A stretch of 64,000 nucleotides of DNA from Octadecabacter dasysiphoniae (GCF_021532615.1 NZ_JAKGAQ010000002.1:596501-660500); one strand, 5' to 3'. Shown: positions 53,103-62,225, counted from the first letter of the stretch. Numbers and translations are program-made. Notes: generated by a model not told the origin, from the sequence alone.

Positions 53103-54205
53103 TTTCCTTTGGACATCAGGCCGAGAATTTCAAGCTGGCGCCAGTTGATGTATTTCTCGCTCCATTTGCACCACAGGTCGGGATGTTGCGCGATGCCTTC
53201 GGCGTAGGCTTTGTATTCGTGACTGCCCGCGTAGTGTTGACCGCGATCTAGTTCTTCGGCGGCCTTGGCCCCGAATGTGTCAAGGAATTTGGTGTGCAGC
53301 AGAACGCCAGACGCCTTTTCACCACCCCACTCATCATAAACGAGGTTCAACCCGCGCGGCAGCACCATGTGGGTCGAACTTACATAAGCGTAATTCTTAT
53401 CCCATTTCACGAGAGGTGTTTTGTTCAATGCAGGCGCGCGCCAAGGTTCATCCTTAAAGAACATTCGCGCGCGCGGTCCGCCTTGTATCCATAGATTGTA
53501 AAACAGATGATTTTTGGAAATCGTGTAGTTGCCGCTGTCAAACCACGACGCGATTTCCATCGGATTCTGACCACGTTGATATGGCACCGCATCCAGCCGT
53601 CCCTTTGGATACATATCCAGTAACATTGCACCAAAACTGCGGATGTCAGATGCATCCAGCCAATCGGTCAGGGCGCGGATCGGGCGTGTGTCACAGAACG
53701 GGTAGACGAAAAATTCATCGGGATCGACGACGAGGGTCCAGTGGCCGTGGGCATATTTACGTTGCAAGTGGTTCAGCCAATCAACGCCAAACCGCGATCG
53801 ACGATAGCTTCCTTTGGCTTTCCAGACAGAACAATCGGGCTGTTTGGCTGCATATTCGCCGCCGCCATCGTCGCTGTCATTATCAACCATGATGAAATGA
53901 TCGACGCCCAAGTTTCTGTAATATTGAAAGAAATACGGAAGCCGGATGTCTTCGTTGCGAAACGTAGAAAACACCAAAAGATCGCCGGGTTTAATCTGAT
54001 CCGTGCGGTCCTTGGTCACCTGCAACTCACGGCTTTTGCGCCGGGCACGAAGGTGCCAGCGCTTTCGCTGAAGCCGAAGCCGATATGATGTCCAGGCGCC
54101 CAAACTGTTCCTTCCCATCGTCCTAGCAAAGTCTTCTAAACTCGCTAGAGCCTTATGGTTAACACACCGTTGAAAATACGAGCAAATACTGCCTACTGTT
54201 TCCAT
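53093..54205 (-). CDS. glycosyltransferase (GT2/GT92-like), copy 1
   Basis: A 370-aa protein. Core motifs: LVFSTFRNEDIRLPYFFQYY (81-96), HFIMVDNDSDDGG (103-115), SRFGVDWLNHLQRKYAHGHW, WTLVVDPDEFFVYP (156-169; DPDE replaces the DxD metal site) and NKTPLVKWDKNYAYVSSTH. The fold is GT-A. It has a paralogue just downstream with the same order of motifs. ATG 54205 is the first start; ATG at residue 30 (GRNSLGAW) is an alternative. Confidence 0.82.
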   Translation of the reverse strand: METVGSICSYFQRCVNHKALASLEDFARTMGRNSLGAWTSYRLRLQRKRWHLRARRKSRELQVTKDRTDQIKPGDLLVFSTFRNEDIRLPYFFQYYRNLGVDHFIMVDNDSDDGGGEYAAKQPDCSVWKAKGSYRRSRFGVDWLNHLQRKYAHGHWTLVVDPDEFFVYPFCDTRPIRALTDWLDASDIRSFGAMLLDMYPKGRLDAVPYQRGQNPMEIASWFDSGNYTISKNHLFYNLWIQGGPRARMFFKDEPWRAPALNKTPLVKWDKNYAYVSSTHMVLPRGLNLVYDEWGGEKASGVLLHTKFLDTFGAKAAEELDRGQHYAGSHEYKAYAEGIAQHPDLWCKWSEKYINWRQLEILGLMSKGNWA

Positions 54206-54253
54206 TCAATAAACAAAGGGCAGGATTAGGCAACCTTTCCGGTGACTGGTGCG

Positions 54254-55306
54254 TCAGGTCCACGATCCGCGTGACATCAACCCCAACTTTTCCAGCTGTG
54301 CGGTACCTGTGTAACACACAGAGCCTTCGTGCCACAAATCGGGGTCATCCATGAGGGCAGAGTAATAGGGTTGATACAGGTCGCTGTTTTCAAAATGCTG
54401 GGCGCGGCGAAGTTCTTCTTGGGACTTTTCACCGATATTTGGCAAAAATTTGGTATGTAGTAAGATGCCGGACACCCGATCACCTTGCCCCGTGTCAAAC
54501 ACATCGTTCAAACGGCGCGGCAGGATTTGGTGGGTCGATGTGACGTAGGCATAACCCCTACGCCATTTCACGAGCGGCGTTTTGTTCAGCGTCGGGGATC
54601 GTTCTGGCTGGCTGCCAAAAAACATCCGGTCACGCACGCCGCCTTGAATCCAGAGGTTCCCAAACACTGCGTGAATTTTGGCGCGATAATTATCGGGATC
54701 AAACCAAGGGATGGCAGCAACAGGATCGTCCCCGGCTGTGTACGCAGTTTGTCCAACTGAACCTTTGGGGTAAAGATCAAGCATCAGCGCACCGAATGCA
54801 TCCCGCCCAGTATTTTCCAAGTGGTGTGTCAGATCACTAAGATTGCGCGTGTTACTCTCTGGATAGATCAACAGCTCATCCGCATCGACGGAAAGACACC
54901 AACGGCCAGCCCCGTGTTTGATCTGCAAACAGGTCAGCCAATCCACACCAAATCGCGATGCCTTATAGCTGTCGGGCGTGGTCCATAGGGACACATCAGG
55001 TTGGGCGGACAGATAGGCGGCGGTGCCATCATCGCTGGCGTTATCGACAATTAGAAAGTGTGCAACGCCAAGGGCGCGATAATGCGCCAACCAATGTTCA
55101 ACCCGCAGCATCTCGTTGCGCATAGTCGAAAAAACCAGGACGCCTGTCTTCGGAATGCCGCCCCCGGACGCCAGCACAATCTCACCACGTCTTCGCCAAG
55201 ACCGCAGCAAAAGACGGCGGCGTTTCCACCGCATCCGATAGGCAAAAATGGCGTTTGAGACAGTCGAACGATGCGGTTGATCCCCGGAAACGTCGAAGGG
55301 GAACAT
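54254..55306 (-). CDS. glycosyltransferase (GT2/GT92-like), copy 2
   Basis: A 350-aa paralogue of the gene at 53.1-54.2 kb: VLVFSTMRNEMLRVEHWLAHY (56-76), HFLIVDNASDDGTAAYL (83-99), SRFGVDWLTCLQIKHGAGRW, LSVDADELLIYP (138-149) and NKTPLVKWRRGYAYVTSTHQ. The two share layout and an ending GLMSxGxW. The basic N-terminus (RMRWKRRRLLLRSWRRRG) probably contacts membrane lipids. Tandem arrangement suggests an old duplication. Substrate unknown. Confidence 0.82.
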   Translation of the reverse strand: MFPFDVSGDQPHRSTVSNAIFAYRMRWKRRRLLLRSWRRRGEIVLASGGGIPKTGVLVFSTMRNEMLRVEHWLAHYRALGVAHFLIVDNASDDGTAAYLSAQPDVSLWTTPDSYKASRFGVDWLTCLQIKHGAGRWCLSVDADELLIYPESNTRNLSDLTHHLENTGRDAFGALMLDLYPKGSVGQTAYTAGDDPVAAIPWFDPDNYRAKIHAVFGNLWIQGGVRDRMFFGSQPERSPTLNKTPLVKWRRGYAYVTSTHQILPRRLNDVFDTGQGDRVSGILLHTKFLPNIGEKSQEELRRAQHFENSDLYQPYYSALMDDPDLWHEGSVCYTGTAQLEKLGLMSRGSWT

Positions 55307-55320
55307 CCGCGCGAAGTCCG

Positions 55321-56214
55321 TTACTGTGCGGCTTGTTGCATCGACATCAGTTCACGCAGATAGGACCCGAATTCGTCGCCCAAATCTTCGCGTGCCAACC
55401 CGAAGGCCACCGTTGCCTGCAGAAAGCCTGCTTTTGATCCACAATCGAACCGCTGCCCGCGGAACCGGAACCCGTAAACATCGCGTCCTTCGGACAGTTC
55501 AGCATCAATCGCGTCGGTCAGCTGGATTTCGCCACCGGAACCGGATTTTAGTTTATTGAGGTTCTGCATAATCTTCGGCGTCAGAATATAACGGCCGATA
55601 ACCGCCAAGTTCGATGGTGCATCTTCGGTCTTTGGTTTTTCGACCAGTCCTTTGACTGACACCATCGATCCGAGGTCTTCTTTGATGTCAATCACACCGT
55701 AAGAAGATGCCTTTTCTTCGGGGACTTCCATCGCGGCAACCATACACCCGCCGGTTTCTGCATGTGCTTCGACCATTTGTTGCAAACATGGCGTTTCCGC
55801 TGCGATGACATCGTCAGGCAAGATCACGGCAAAAGGTTCGTTGCCCACAAGACGGCGGGCGCACCACACGGCGTGGCCAAGGCCAAGCGCACGTTGTTGG
55901 CGAATATAGGCAATGGCACCACTGTCCATGTTGGTCGATTTCAACTCATCCAGCAGGTCGGTTTTACCTTTTTTACGCAGCTCTGCCTCAAGGTGCGGGG
56001 CCATATCGAAGTAGTCCTCAAGCGCGGATTTGCCGCGCGAGGTCACGAAGATAAATTCACGGATACCTGCAGCGCGGGCTTCGTCGATCGCGTATTGGAT
56101 CAAAGGGCGATCCACGAGCGTCATGATTTCCTTGGGAACGGATTTCGTTGCAGGCAGGAATCGTGTTCCCAAACCGGCCACAGGAAAGATCGCTTTCGTT
56201 ACACGCTTCTTCAT
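55321..56214 (-). CDS. galU: UTP-glucose-1-phosphate uridylyltransferase
   Basis: Makes UDP-glucose for glycans and trehalose. Nucleotidyltransferase of 297 aa: signature AVAGLGTRFLPATKSVPKEI-type block (PVAGLGTRFLPATKSVPKEI at 12-31 and MTLVDRPLIQYAIDEA), PFAVILPDDVIAAETPCL, and ISGLVEKPKTEDAP-type VKGLVEKPKTEDAPSN. It opens the nucleotide-sugar part of the glycan region, 14 bases from the glycosyltransferase gene. Confidence 0.96.
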   Translation of the reverse strand: MKKRVTKAIFPVAGLGTRFLPATKSVPKEIMTLVDRPLIQYAIDEARAAGIREFIFVTSRGKSALEDYFDMAPHLEAELRKKGKTDLLDELKSTNMDSGAIAYIRQQRALGLGHAVWCARRLVGNEPFAVILPDDVIAAETPCLQQMVEAHAETGGCMVAAMEVPEEKASSYGVIDIKEDLGSMVSVKGLVEKPKTEDAPSNLAVIGRYILTPKIMQNLNKLKSGSGGEIQLTDAIDAELSEGRDVYGFRFRGQRFDCGSKAGFLQATVAFGLAREDLGDEFGSYLRELMSMQQAAQ

Positions 56215-56286
56215 AAACTACCTCTTAGTGACCCAGTTTCGGATCATATTGCTTACAAGCTACTAACACCAAATTACATTACGACA

Positions 56287-56344
56287 AAGCAACCATGGTG
56301 GTCATTTTGTGGGGAAGTTTCGCCCGTTTTTATCATGGTTGCTT
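56287..56344 (-). terminator. inverted repeat at the kdsB 3' end, possible terminator
   Basis: AAGCAACCATG (56287-56297) and CATGGTTGCTT (56334-56344) are perfect 11-base inverted copies with 36 bases between. On the minus strand the kdsB stop codon lies in the first arm and the second arm is followed by TGTCG. The loop is long for an intrinsic terminator; it could also be a binding site. Confidence 0.45.
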
Positions 56345-57133
56345 CATTTGTGCCAACATCGCTTCTATTTTTGGCACATCCTCAGGGTTGTTCAGTTCCC
56401 AAAACTGGCGGCCACGGGCCTCCACCTCAACACACAGCATGTGCGCGCCACGTTCCAAGAATCGCAGCTGTTCCAAACCTTCAAGGTGTTCAAGAGGGCC
56501 GGATGCCCAGCGCGGATAAGCCGCCAAAGCAGAAGGGCGATAGGCATAAACACCAACGTGATGGAACACAGGCGTCTCGTCGTTATCTGCATAGGTTTTA
56601 CCTGTGAAGGGAATGACCTCTTTCGAGAAAAACAAGGCGTTGTGATCGGCGCCAAATACCGCCGTCGTCCCGCCCACACGCCCGTGTCGGCGATCTTCAA
56701 GCAACCCGTTCAGGGCGTATCCATCACACCGAAGCACGGGTGTCGCGACCTCTGCCACCGGATCAGCAGACAGCCCCGCGACAAGGTCTTCGATAAACCA
56801 CGCGGGTGTCAGGGGCGCATCGCCTTGCAGGTTCACGACAACATCATATGCCCCGCCAAGCGTGTCCAAGGCCTCGGCGCAACGCTCGGTCCCGTTCTGG
56901 CAATCTTGCGATGTCATAACGACCTCGCCGCCAAAGGCCTCGGCAGCATGTTTAATTCGATAATCGTCAGTAGCAACCACGACACGGTCCACGCCAGCGA
57001 CATCCATCGCGGCTTCCCAAGATCGCTGGATCAAGCTTTTCGAAACACCCGTCGCACCGCGTAATTCCACCAATGGCTTACCGGGGTAACGCGTTGATGC
57101 GTAGCGCGCGGGGATGACGACCAGAACACCCAT
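56333..57133 (-). CDS. kdsB: 3-deoxy-manno-octulosonate cytidylyltransferase
   Basis: Activates Kdo as CMP-Kdo for LPS or capsule. 266 aa; N-terminal VVIPARYASTRYPGKPLVEL (CTP loop), VATDDYRIKHAAEAFGG, VNLQGDAPLTP and a C-terminal GVYAYRPSALAAYPRW block. All hallmark residues of the ARxxSxRxPGKPL motif are present. The start abuts the cysQ stop. Together with kdsD (45.9 kb) it covers two Kdo steps in one window. Confidence 0.93.
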   Translation of the reverse strand: MGVLVVIPARYASTRYPGKPLVELRGATGVSKSLIQRSWEAAMDVAGVDRVVVATDDYRIKHAAEAFGGEVVMTSQDCQNGTERCAEALDTLGGAYDVVVNLQGDAPLTPAWFIEDLVAGLSADPVAEVATPVLRCDGYALNGLLEDRRHGRVGGTTAVFGADHNALFFSKEVIPFTGKTYADNDETPVFHHVGVYAYRPSALAAYPRWASGPLEHLEGLEQLRFLERGAHMLCVEVEARGRQFWELNNPEDVPKIEAMLAQMKQP

Positions 57134-57933
57134 TACGGCAGCTTCAGATCGATGCCCGGTGCGTAGGCAATGAAGAACGGGTTTGCGAAATCTTCTTTGC
57201 CGTAGGCCAGTGGCATATGGTCATCAAAGCGTACGACATGGCCGCCTGCCCCTGTCAGAACGGCGTGCCCTGCGGCGGTGTCCCATTCCATCGTTCGACC
57301 TACACGCGGGTACAAGTCAGCCTCACCCGTCGCGACAAGACAAAACTTGAGAGACGATCCCGCGCTTTTCATATCATTGACGGAGTACTTGTTGATGTAA
57401 TCATCAGTGGCCTGATCGCGGTGGGATTTTGACGCAACAACCATCAAACCCGTGTTGTCAGGTTTGCTAACAGAAATCGGAACGGTCGTGCCAATGGTGT
57501 CCTTATCCAGCCCACCGACTTCTTCAACTGAAACACCCGCGGCGTTCGTGTAAAACAAACGACCTTTGGCGGGTGCATAAACAACACCACGACGCGGTGC
57601 GCCGTCTTCGACATAGGCGATGTTAACCGTAAAATCCCCGCGACGATGGATGAATTCTTTGGTCCCATCAAGCGGATCCACGATGAGGAAAGTGTTGGCC
57701 GTAACGCTGTGGCTGTCGGCCTGTTCTTCGGTCACCAACGCAACGTCGGGAAAGGCGGCACGCAGTCCGGCAGAAATGTGGGCATCCGCAGCTTCATCGG
57801 CCGCCGTCACAGGGCTGTCATCGCTTTTGGATTTCACTTCAAAATCATCGGAGTTGTAAATCTCCATGATGATGTCGCCAGCTTCCAATGACAATTTGCG
57901 CATCGTTTCGGTTAACTTGTCGAAATCCATCAC
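57133..57933 (-). CDS. cysQ: 3'(2'),5'-bisphosphate nucleotidase CysQ
   Basis: Hydrolyses PAP, the by-product of PAPS-dependent sulfotransfer, to AMP. 266 aa of the inositol-monophosphatase fold: metal site VTEEQADSHS, FLIVDPLDGTKEFIHRRGDF (DPLDGT metal motif), and WDTAAGHAVLTGAGGHVV. Start and stop abut kdsB by 1 base. Sulfotransferase-like and glycan genes lie a few kb away, which fits a role in supporting sulfation, but the gene is also a housekeeping one. Confidence 0.94.
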   Translation of the reverse strand: MMDFDKLTETMRKLSLEAGDIIMEIYNSDDFEVKSKSDDSPVTAADEAADAHISAGLRAAFPDVALVTEEQADSHSVTANTFLIVDPLDGTKEFIHRRGDFTVNIAYVEDGAPRRGVVYAPAKGRLFYTNAAGVSVEEVGGLDKDTIGTTVPISVSKPDNTGLMVVASKSHRDQATDDYINKYSVNDMKSAGSSLKFCLVATGEADLYPRVGRTMEWDTAAGHAVLTGAGGHVVRFDDHMPLAYGKEDFANPFFIAYAPGIDLKLP

Positions 57934-58078
57934 ACTTCCTCTACATAATTACGTATCACGGGCGTTTTAATTGATCCGTGCGTGTTGGCCCCTTATGCTG
58001 CGGCGCTAAAGGATCGGCAAGATTTACGTGCCACAAGGGCAGAAGCCCGCCAATCGGCGCAACCAGACAGGCAAAGAA

Positions 58079-58900
58079 ATGTTCGAAGCAAGACGTCCCA
58101 TGACCCGTTCGCGGTCCGCGTTCAATATGTTGGAGCTGATCTACCACTCCATCGTACGCGAGATTCGCAAAGACCACCGCAATGCCGTGGTGGGCCTGTT
58201 GATGAACATGATGCAGACGATTGTGTTCGTGACGGCGTTCTATTTCATGTTCACGGTCCTTGGCCTGAAGGGCAACGCGATCCGTGGTGATTTCCTGCTT
58301 TATATCATGTCGGGCATCTTCTTGTTCATGACACACACGAAAGCGATGGGGGCAGTCCTTAAGGCGGAAGGCCCCGCATCTGCGATGATGAAACACGCGC
58401 CGATGAACACGATTATTTCAATCGCGTCGTCATCCATCGCATCGCTTTACATCCAGCTGCTGTCGATGGCTGTGGTGCTTTATCTGTATCACGTGATCTT
58501 TAGCCCGATCACAATCCACGACCCCACCGGCGCGATGGGTATGGTGTTGTTGGCGTGGTTTTCGGGCGTGGCGGTTGGCATCGTGTTTTCATCGCTTAAG
58601 CCGTGGTTTCCCGGTTTCATCTCAATTGTGTCGTCGATCTATGCACGCGCCAATATGATCGCGTCGGGCAAGATGTTCGTGGCCAATACAATGCCGGGAT
58701 TCATGCTGGCGATGTTTGACTGGAACCCGCTGTTTCACGCAATCGATCAGGCGCGCGGCTATGTGTTCATCAATTATAATCCGCACTACAGTACGATCAG
58801 CTATCCGTTAAAGGTTAGCATCGTGTTGATCATGGTTGGTCTGATGCTTGAATTTTACACCCGCAAAAACGCATCTGCCAGCTGGGAAGCCGCCAGATGA
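58079..58900 (+). CDS. ABC-2 type polysaccharide export permease (KpsM/Wzm-like)
   Basis: A 273-aa membrane protein with six hydrophobic segments (VVGLLMNMMQTIVFVTAFYFM; GDFLLYIMSGIFLFM; PMNTIISIASSSIASLYIQL; MGMVLLAWFSGVAVGIVF; ISIVSSIYARANMIASGKMF; LKVSIVLIMVGLMLEFY). WNPLFHAIDQARGYVF is the usual C-terminal block of KpsM/RkpM-type proteins. The frame opens at a GTG at 58028; ATG 58079 is preferred. No partner ATPase (KpsT/Wzt) is seen next to it. Divergent from cysQ. Confidence 0.88.
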   Translation: MFEARRPMTRSRSAFNMLELIYHSIVREIRKDHRNAVVGLLMNMMQTIVFVTAFYFMFTVLGLKGNAIRGDFLLYIMSGIFLFMTHTKAMGAVLKAEGPASAMMKHAPMNTIISIASSSIASLYIQLLSMAVVLYLYHVIFSPITIHDPTGAMGMVLLAWFSGVAVGIVFSSLKPWFPGFISIVSSIYARANMIASGKMFVANTMPGFMLAMFDWNPLFHAIDQARGYVFINYNPHYSTISYPLKVSIVLIMVGLMLEFYTRKNASASWEAAR

Positions 58901-59499
58901 TCCGCGCCTTCGCCCTTCTTGGTGCGATGGCCTGTCCATCTGCCGCAGCACAATCCTTGCCGGATCGGTTCATGATCGATGGCGTTGCGGCCGACGATGT
59001 TCTGAACATCCGGTCAGGTCCATCACCTTCGGATGATGTTGTTGGAACGTTAGGGCCGTTTACCCTCAACGTCGAAGTCCTCGACCAGCGGGACGGTTGG
59101 GCGCAGGTGCCTACACCAGAAGGCTGGGGCTGGGTATCAAAACGCTACCTTGCGGACAACCCATGGCCCGAAAACGAAGTGCCCCGCCCATTGCAATGTT
59201 CCGGCACGGAACCGTTTTGGACGTTCTCGATGTATCCCCGCGGAACCGAGTATTCTGAATTGGCGCTAAACGAACCCACACCGCGCGTTCAAACAGTTGT
59301 GTCAGAAACCATTGCCCCAAAAGGCTTCTTGATCGAGACACAAGAAGGACCGACCCTAACACGGACGCTCATGGTTGACGGTCGCATCTGTTCAGACGGG
59401 ATGAGCGACCGACCTTTTGGAATGTCGGCCACCCTGTTCACACAAGCCCCCGACGGCAACTACGTACAGACAGGTTGCTGCACGATGCAGGTAAACTAA
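58897..59499 (+). CDS. exported SH3-domain protein
   Basis: A 200-aa protein with a signal peptide (IRAFALLGAMACPSAAAQ), a bacterial SH3b domain (DDVLNIRSGPSPSDDVVGTL to GWGWVSKRYLAD, residues 33-86) and a C-terminal domain with CSGTEPFWTFSM and SDRPFGMSATLFTQ plus a final CC pair (TGCCTMQ). The CSGTEPFW pattern occurs in small exported lipid- or heme-stress proteins (COG3650-like), an uncertain match. It overlaps the permease gene by 4 bases, so it is co-translated with export. Confidence 0.8.
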   Translation: MIRAFALLGAMACPSAAAQSLPDRFMIDGVAADDVLNIRSGPSPSDDVVGTLGPFTLNVEVLDQRDGWAQVPTPEGWGWVSKRYLADNPWPENEVPRPLQCSGTEPFWTFSMYPRGTEYSELALNEPTPRVQTVVSETIAPKGFLIETQEGPTLTRTLMVDGRICSDGMSDRPFGMSATLFTQAPDGNYVQTGCCTMQVN

Positions 59500-59509
59500 C
59501 CGAACGGAA

Positions 59510-60115
59510 TCACGTCACCACGCGCAGTGTCAGATTGATCCGCCCGCCACCTGTCAGAAGCGTCGATGATCCCGCCCGCGTTTTATCGACTCCGTGATAG
59601 ACCAACCGCGCGTCACCCCCCATCACGACCACATCGCCAGACTTCAGCCAGATCGATTCTGTAGGTCCGCCCCGCGTTGTATTGCCAATCCGAAACAAGG
59701 CATCATCGCCAAGGGACACCGAAACGACAGGTTCGCTGAAGTGCGCTTCGTCGCGATCTTGGTGCAGACCCATTTTCGCGCTGTCGCGATACAGGTTGAC
59801 CAAACAACATTCCGGCGCGCGCAGCGACCCGGACACCTGATCCCAAATCTGCAAAACAGACGCAGGAATCGTAGGCCACGCCGTGCCGTTCGGGTGCTGA
59901 CGGGCATAGCGGTATCCGGTTTTGTCAGACGTCCATCCGAATTCACCTGCGCTTGTCATTTGGACGGACATCGGTTTGCCATATGGCGTCATTGGTGAAA
60001 ACAACGGAGCCTTCGCCACGATCCCCCGAATATCATCAAGAATCATGGTTTGAACATCTCGTTCCAACAGCCCGTGAAAGACTTGAACCCCTCGTAAAAC
60101 CACCGTTGGCCGCAT
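59510..60115 (-). CDS. alkB: alkylated DNA repair dioxygenase AlkB
   Basis: Fe(II)/2-oxoglutarate dioxygenase of 201 aa removing alkyl groups from DNA bases. The iron ligands are HQDRDE (HxD) and VYHGVDK (His); the 2-oxoglutarate-binding arginine is in RINLTLRVV at the end. NLYRDSAKMGLHQDRDE and LGDDALFRIGNTTRGG are characteristic of the E. coli AlkB group. Convergent with the exported SH3 gene, divergent from dnaK. Confidence 0.95.
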   Translation of the reverse strand: MRPTVVLRGVQVFHGLLERDVQTMILDDIRGIVAKAPLFSPMTPYGKPMSVQMTSAGEFGWTSDKTGYRYARQHPNGTAWPTIPASVLQIWDQVSGSLRAPECCLVNLYRDSAKMGLHQDRDEAHFSEPVVSVSLGDDALFRIGNTTRGGPTESIWLKSGDVVVMGGDARLVYHGVDKTRAGSSTLLTGGGRINLTLRVVT

Positions 60116-60163
60116 CTTAACCCCTCATTGTCAAAAATTGCGCATTTCACCCCTGTTACATAG

Positions 60164-60192
60164 GTTGCAGCGCGTATTTTGCGTCCCTATAT
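60164..60192 (+). promoter_or_regulatory. possible RpoH (heat-shock) promoter of dnaK
   Basis: GTTG at 60164-60167 and CCTATAT at 60186-60192 with 18 bases between. The alphaproteobacterial RpoH consensus is close to CTTG-N17/18-CYTATNT, so the -10 matches fully and the -35 by three of four. It lies about 110 bases before dnaK. No CIRCE element was seen. Confidence 0.5.
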
Positions 60193-60203
60193 ACACTCCG
60201 ATC

Positions 60204-60224
60204 CGAACAAGACCTCTTTGTTCG
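60204..60224 (+). other. hairpin in the dnaK leader
   Basis: CGAACAA, loop GACCTCT, TTGTTCG (perfect 7 bp) lies just after the predicted promoter, in the expected dnaK 5' untranslated region. It could be a stability element or RNA thermosensor-like structure; it does not resemble the ROSE or CIRCE elements. Confidence 0.4.
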
Positions 60225-60301
60225 ACCGATTTTAACAACCGAAGGTGTCGGGTGCCATAATGGGCCCGCACCGCCTCACATCGCCTGAAAGGGATTTGAA
60301 C

Positions 60302-62212
60302 ATGGCAAAAGTAATTGGCATCGACCTCGGGACTACAAACTCCTGCGTCGCAATCATGGACGGCTCGCAGCCACGCGTTATCGAAAACGCCGAAGGCGCG
60401 CGCACAACACCATCAATCGTAGCGTTCACAGACGACGAACGCCTTGTTGGCCAACCTGCAAAACGTCAGGCTGTTACGAACCCGGAAAACACAATCTTTG
60501 GTATTAAGCGCCTTGTGGGTCGTCGCAACGATGACAAACATCTCGCCAAAGACAAAAAGAACCTGCCGTTCAACGTGGTTGATGGCGGAAATGGCGACGC
60601 ATGGATCGAAGCCAAGGGTGATAAGTACTCCCCTGCTCAAATCTCTGCGGTCATTTTGCAGAAGATGAAAGAAACCGCTGAATCCTACCTCGGCGAAGAA
60701 GTCGATCAGGCCGTCATCACGGTTCCTGCCTACTTCAACGACGCACAGCGTCAGGCGACCAAAGACGCCGGTAAGATCGCGGGCCTCGAAGTGCTGCGCA
60801 TCATCAACGAGCCGACAGCGGCTGCGTTGGCCTACGGCCTCGATAAAAAAGAGACACAGACAATCGCGGTCTATGACCTTGGTGGTGGTACATTCGACGT
60901 AACCATCCTCGAGATCGACGACGGCCTGTTCGAAGTGAAATCCACCAACGGTGATACGTTCCTTGGTGGTGAAGACTTTGACATGCGCATCGTCAACTAC
61001 CTCGCGTCTGAATTCAAAAAAGACAACGGTGTTGACCTCAAGGCCGACAAGATGGCGCTTCAGCGTCTGAAGGAAGCGGCTGAGAAGGCAAAGATCGAAC
61101 TGTCCTCTGCGTCCCAGACAGAAATCAACCAGCCGTTCATTTCGATGGGCAAAGACGGATCCCCGCTGCACATGGTCATGAAACTGACACGTGCGAAGCT
61201 GGAAGAACTTGTTGGTGATCTGATCAAAGCATCCATGAAGCCATGTGCAGCTGCGTTGAAAGACGCAGGGCTCACCAAAGGCGAGATCGACGAAGTTGTT
61301 CTGGTCGGTGGTATGACACGCATGCCAAAGGTCATCGAGGAGGTTACAGCCTTCTTCGGCAAGGAACCACATAAGGGCGTAAACCCTGACGAAGTCGTTG
61401 CCATGGGCGCTGCCATTCAGGCCGGTGTTCTTCAGGGTGACGTCAAAGACGTGGTTCTGCTGGACGTCACGCCATTGTCCTTGGGTATCGAAACCTTGGG
61501 CGGTGTGTTTACGCGCCTGATCGATCGCAACACAACGATCCCGACGAAGAAGTCGCAGATCTTTTCAACCGCCGAAGACAACCAGAACGCCGTGACGATC
61601 CGTGTGTTCCAGGGTGAACGTGAAATGGCCGCGGATAATAAAATCCTTGGTCAGTTCAATCTTGAGGATATCCCGCCAGCACCGCGCGGCATGCCACAGA
61701 TTGAGGTGACGTTCGACATCGATGCCAACGGTATCGTATCCGTTCAGGCGACCGATAAGGGCACCGGCAAGGAACACAAAATCACGATCCAGGCCTCTGG
61801 CGGTTTGTCCGATGAGGACATCGAACAAATGGTCCGTGACGCGGAAGAAAATGCTGAGGCCGACAAGGACCGTAAAGAACTGGTCGAAGCGCGCAACCAG
61901 GCCGAGAGCCTCATCCATTCGACTGAAAAGTCCATGGAAGAGCACGCGTCCAAGGTTGATCCGACAACGATTGAAGTGATCGAGCTGGCAATTGCCGCGC
62001 TCAAGGACGATCTGGAAAACGACGATGCGGGTAAGATCAAATCCGGCATCCAGAACGTGACTGAATCGGCAATGAAACTGGGTGAGGCGATTTACAAGTC
62101 CGCACAGGAAGAAGCCGGTGAAGCCGAGCCTGACGCCCCTGGCGCAGACGAAGTTCCCGACGATATTGTCGATGCCGACTTCGAAGACCTCGACGACGAT
62201 AAGCGCGCTTAA
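60302..62212 (+). CDS. dnaK: molecular chaperone DnaK
   Basis: Hsp70 of 636 aa. The N-terminal ATPase has [33 protein letters not shown] and [17 protein letters not shown]; the substrate-binding domain begins around [16 protein letters not shown], and the acidic tail ends [11 protein letters not shown]. The frame is open from 60245; ATG 60302 gives the normal start ([10 protein letters not shown]). It is followed by dnaJ after 62 bases and preceded by a heat-shock-like promoter. Confidence 0.98.
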   Translation: MAKVIGIDLGTTNSCVAIMDGSQPRVIENAEGARTTPSIVAFTDDERLVGQPAKRQAVTNPENTIFGIKRLVGRRNDDKHLAKDKKNLPFNVVDGGNGDAWIEAKGDKYSPAQISAVILQKMKETAESYLGEEVDQAVITVPAYFNDAQRQATKDAGKIAGLEVLRIINEPTAAALAYGLDKKETQTIAVYDLGGGTFDVTILEIDDGLFEVKSTNGDTFLGGEDFDMRIVNYLASEFKKDNGVDLKADKMALQRLKEAAEKAKIELSSASQTEINQPFISMGKDGSPLHMVMKLTRAKLEELVGDLIKASMKPCAAALKDAGLTKGEIDEVVLVGGMTRMPKVIEEVTAFFGKEPHKGVNPDEVVAMGAAIQAGVLQGDVKDVVLLDVTPLSLGIETLGGVFTRLIDRNTTIPTKKSQIFSTAEDNQNAVTIRVFQGEREMAADNKILGQFNLEDIPPAPRGMPQIEVTFDIDANGIVSVQATDKGTGKEHKITIQASGGLSDEDIEQMVRDAEENAEADKDRKELVEARNQAESLIHSTEKSMEEHASKVDPTTIEVIELAIAALKDDLENDDAGKIKSGIQNVTESAMKLGEAIYKSAQEEAGEAEPDAPGADEVPDDIVDADFEDLDDDKRA

Positions 62213-62225
62213 GCGTGACATAGTG

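Noticed and set aside
53093-59499. Idea that the glycan region is a recent genomic island
   Set aside because: No integrase, tRNA flank, direct repeats or change in codon use was seen; galU, kdsB and cysQ are ordinary chromosomal genes.
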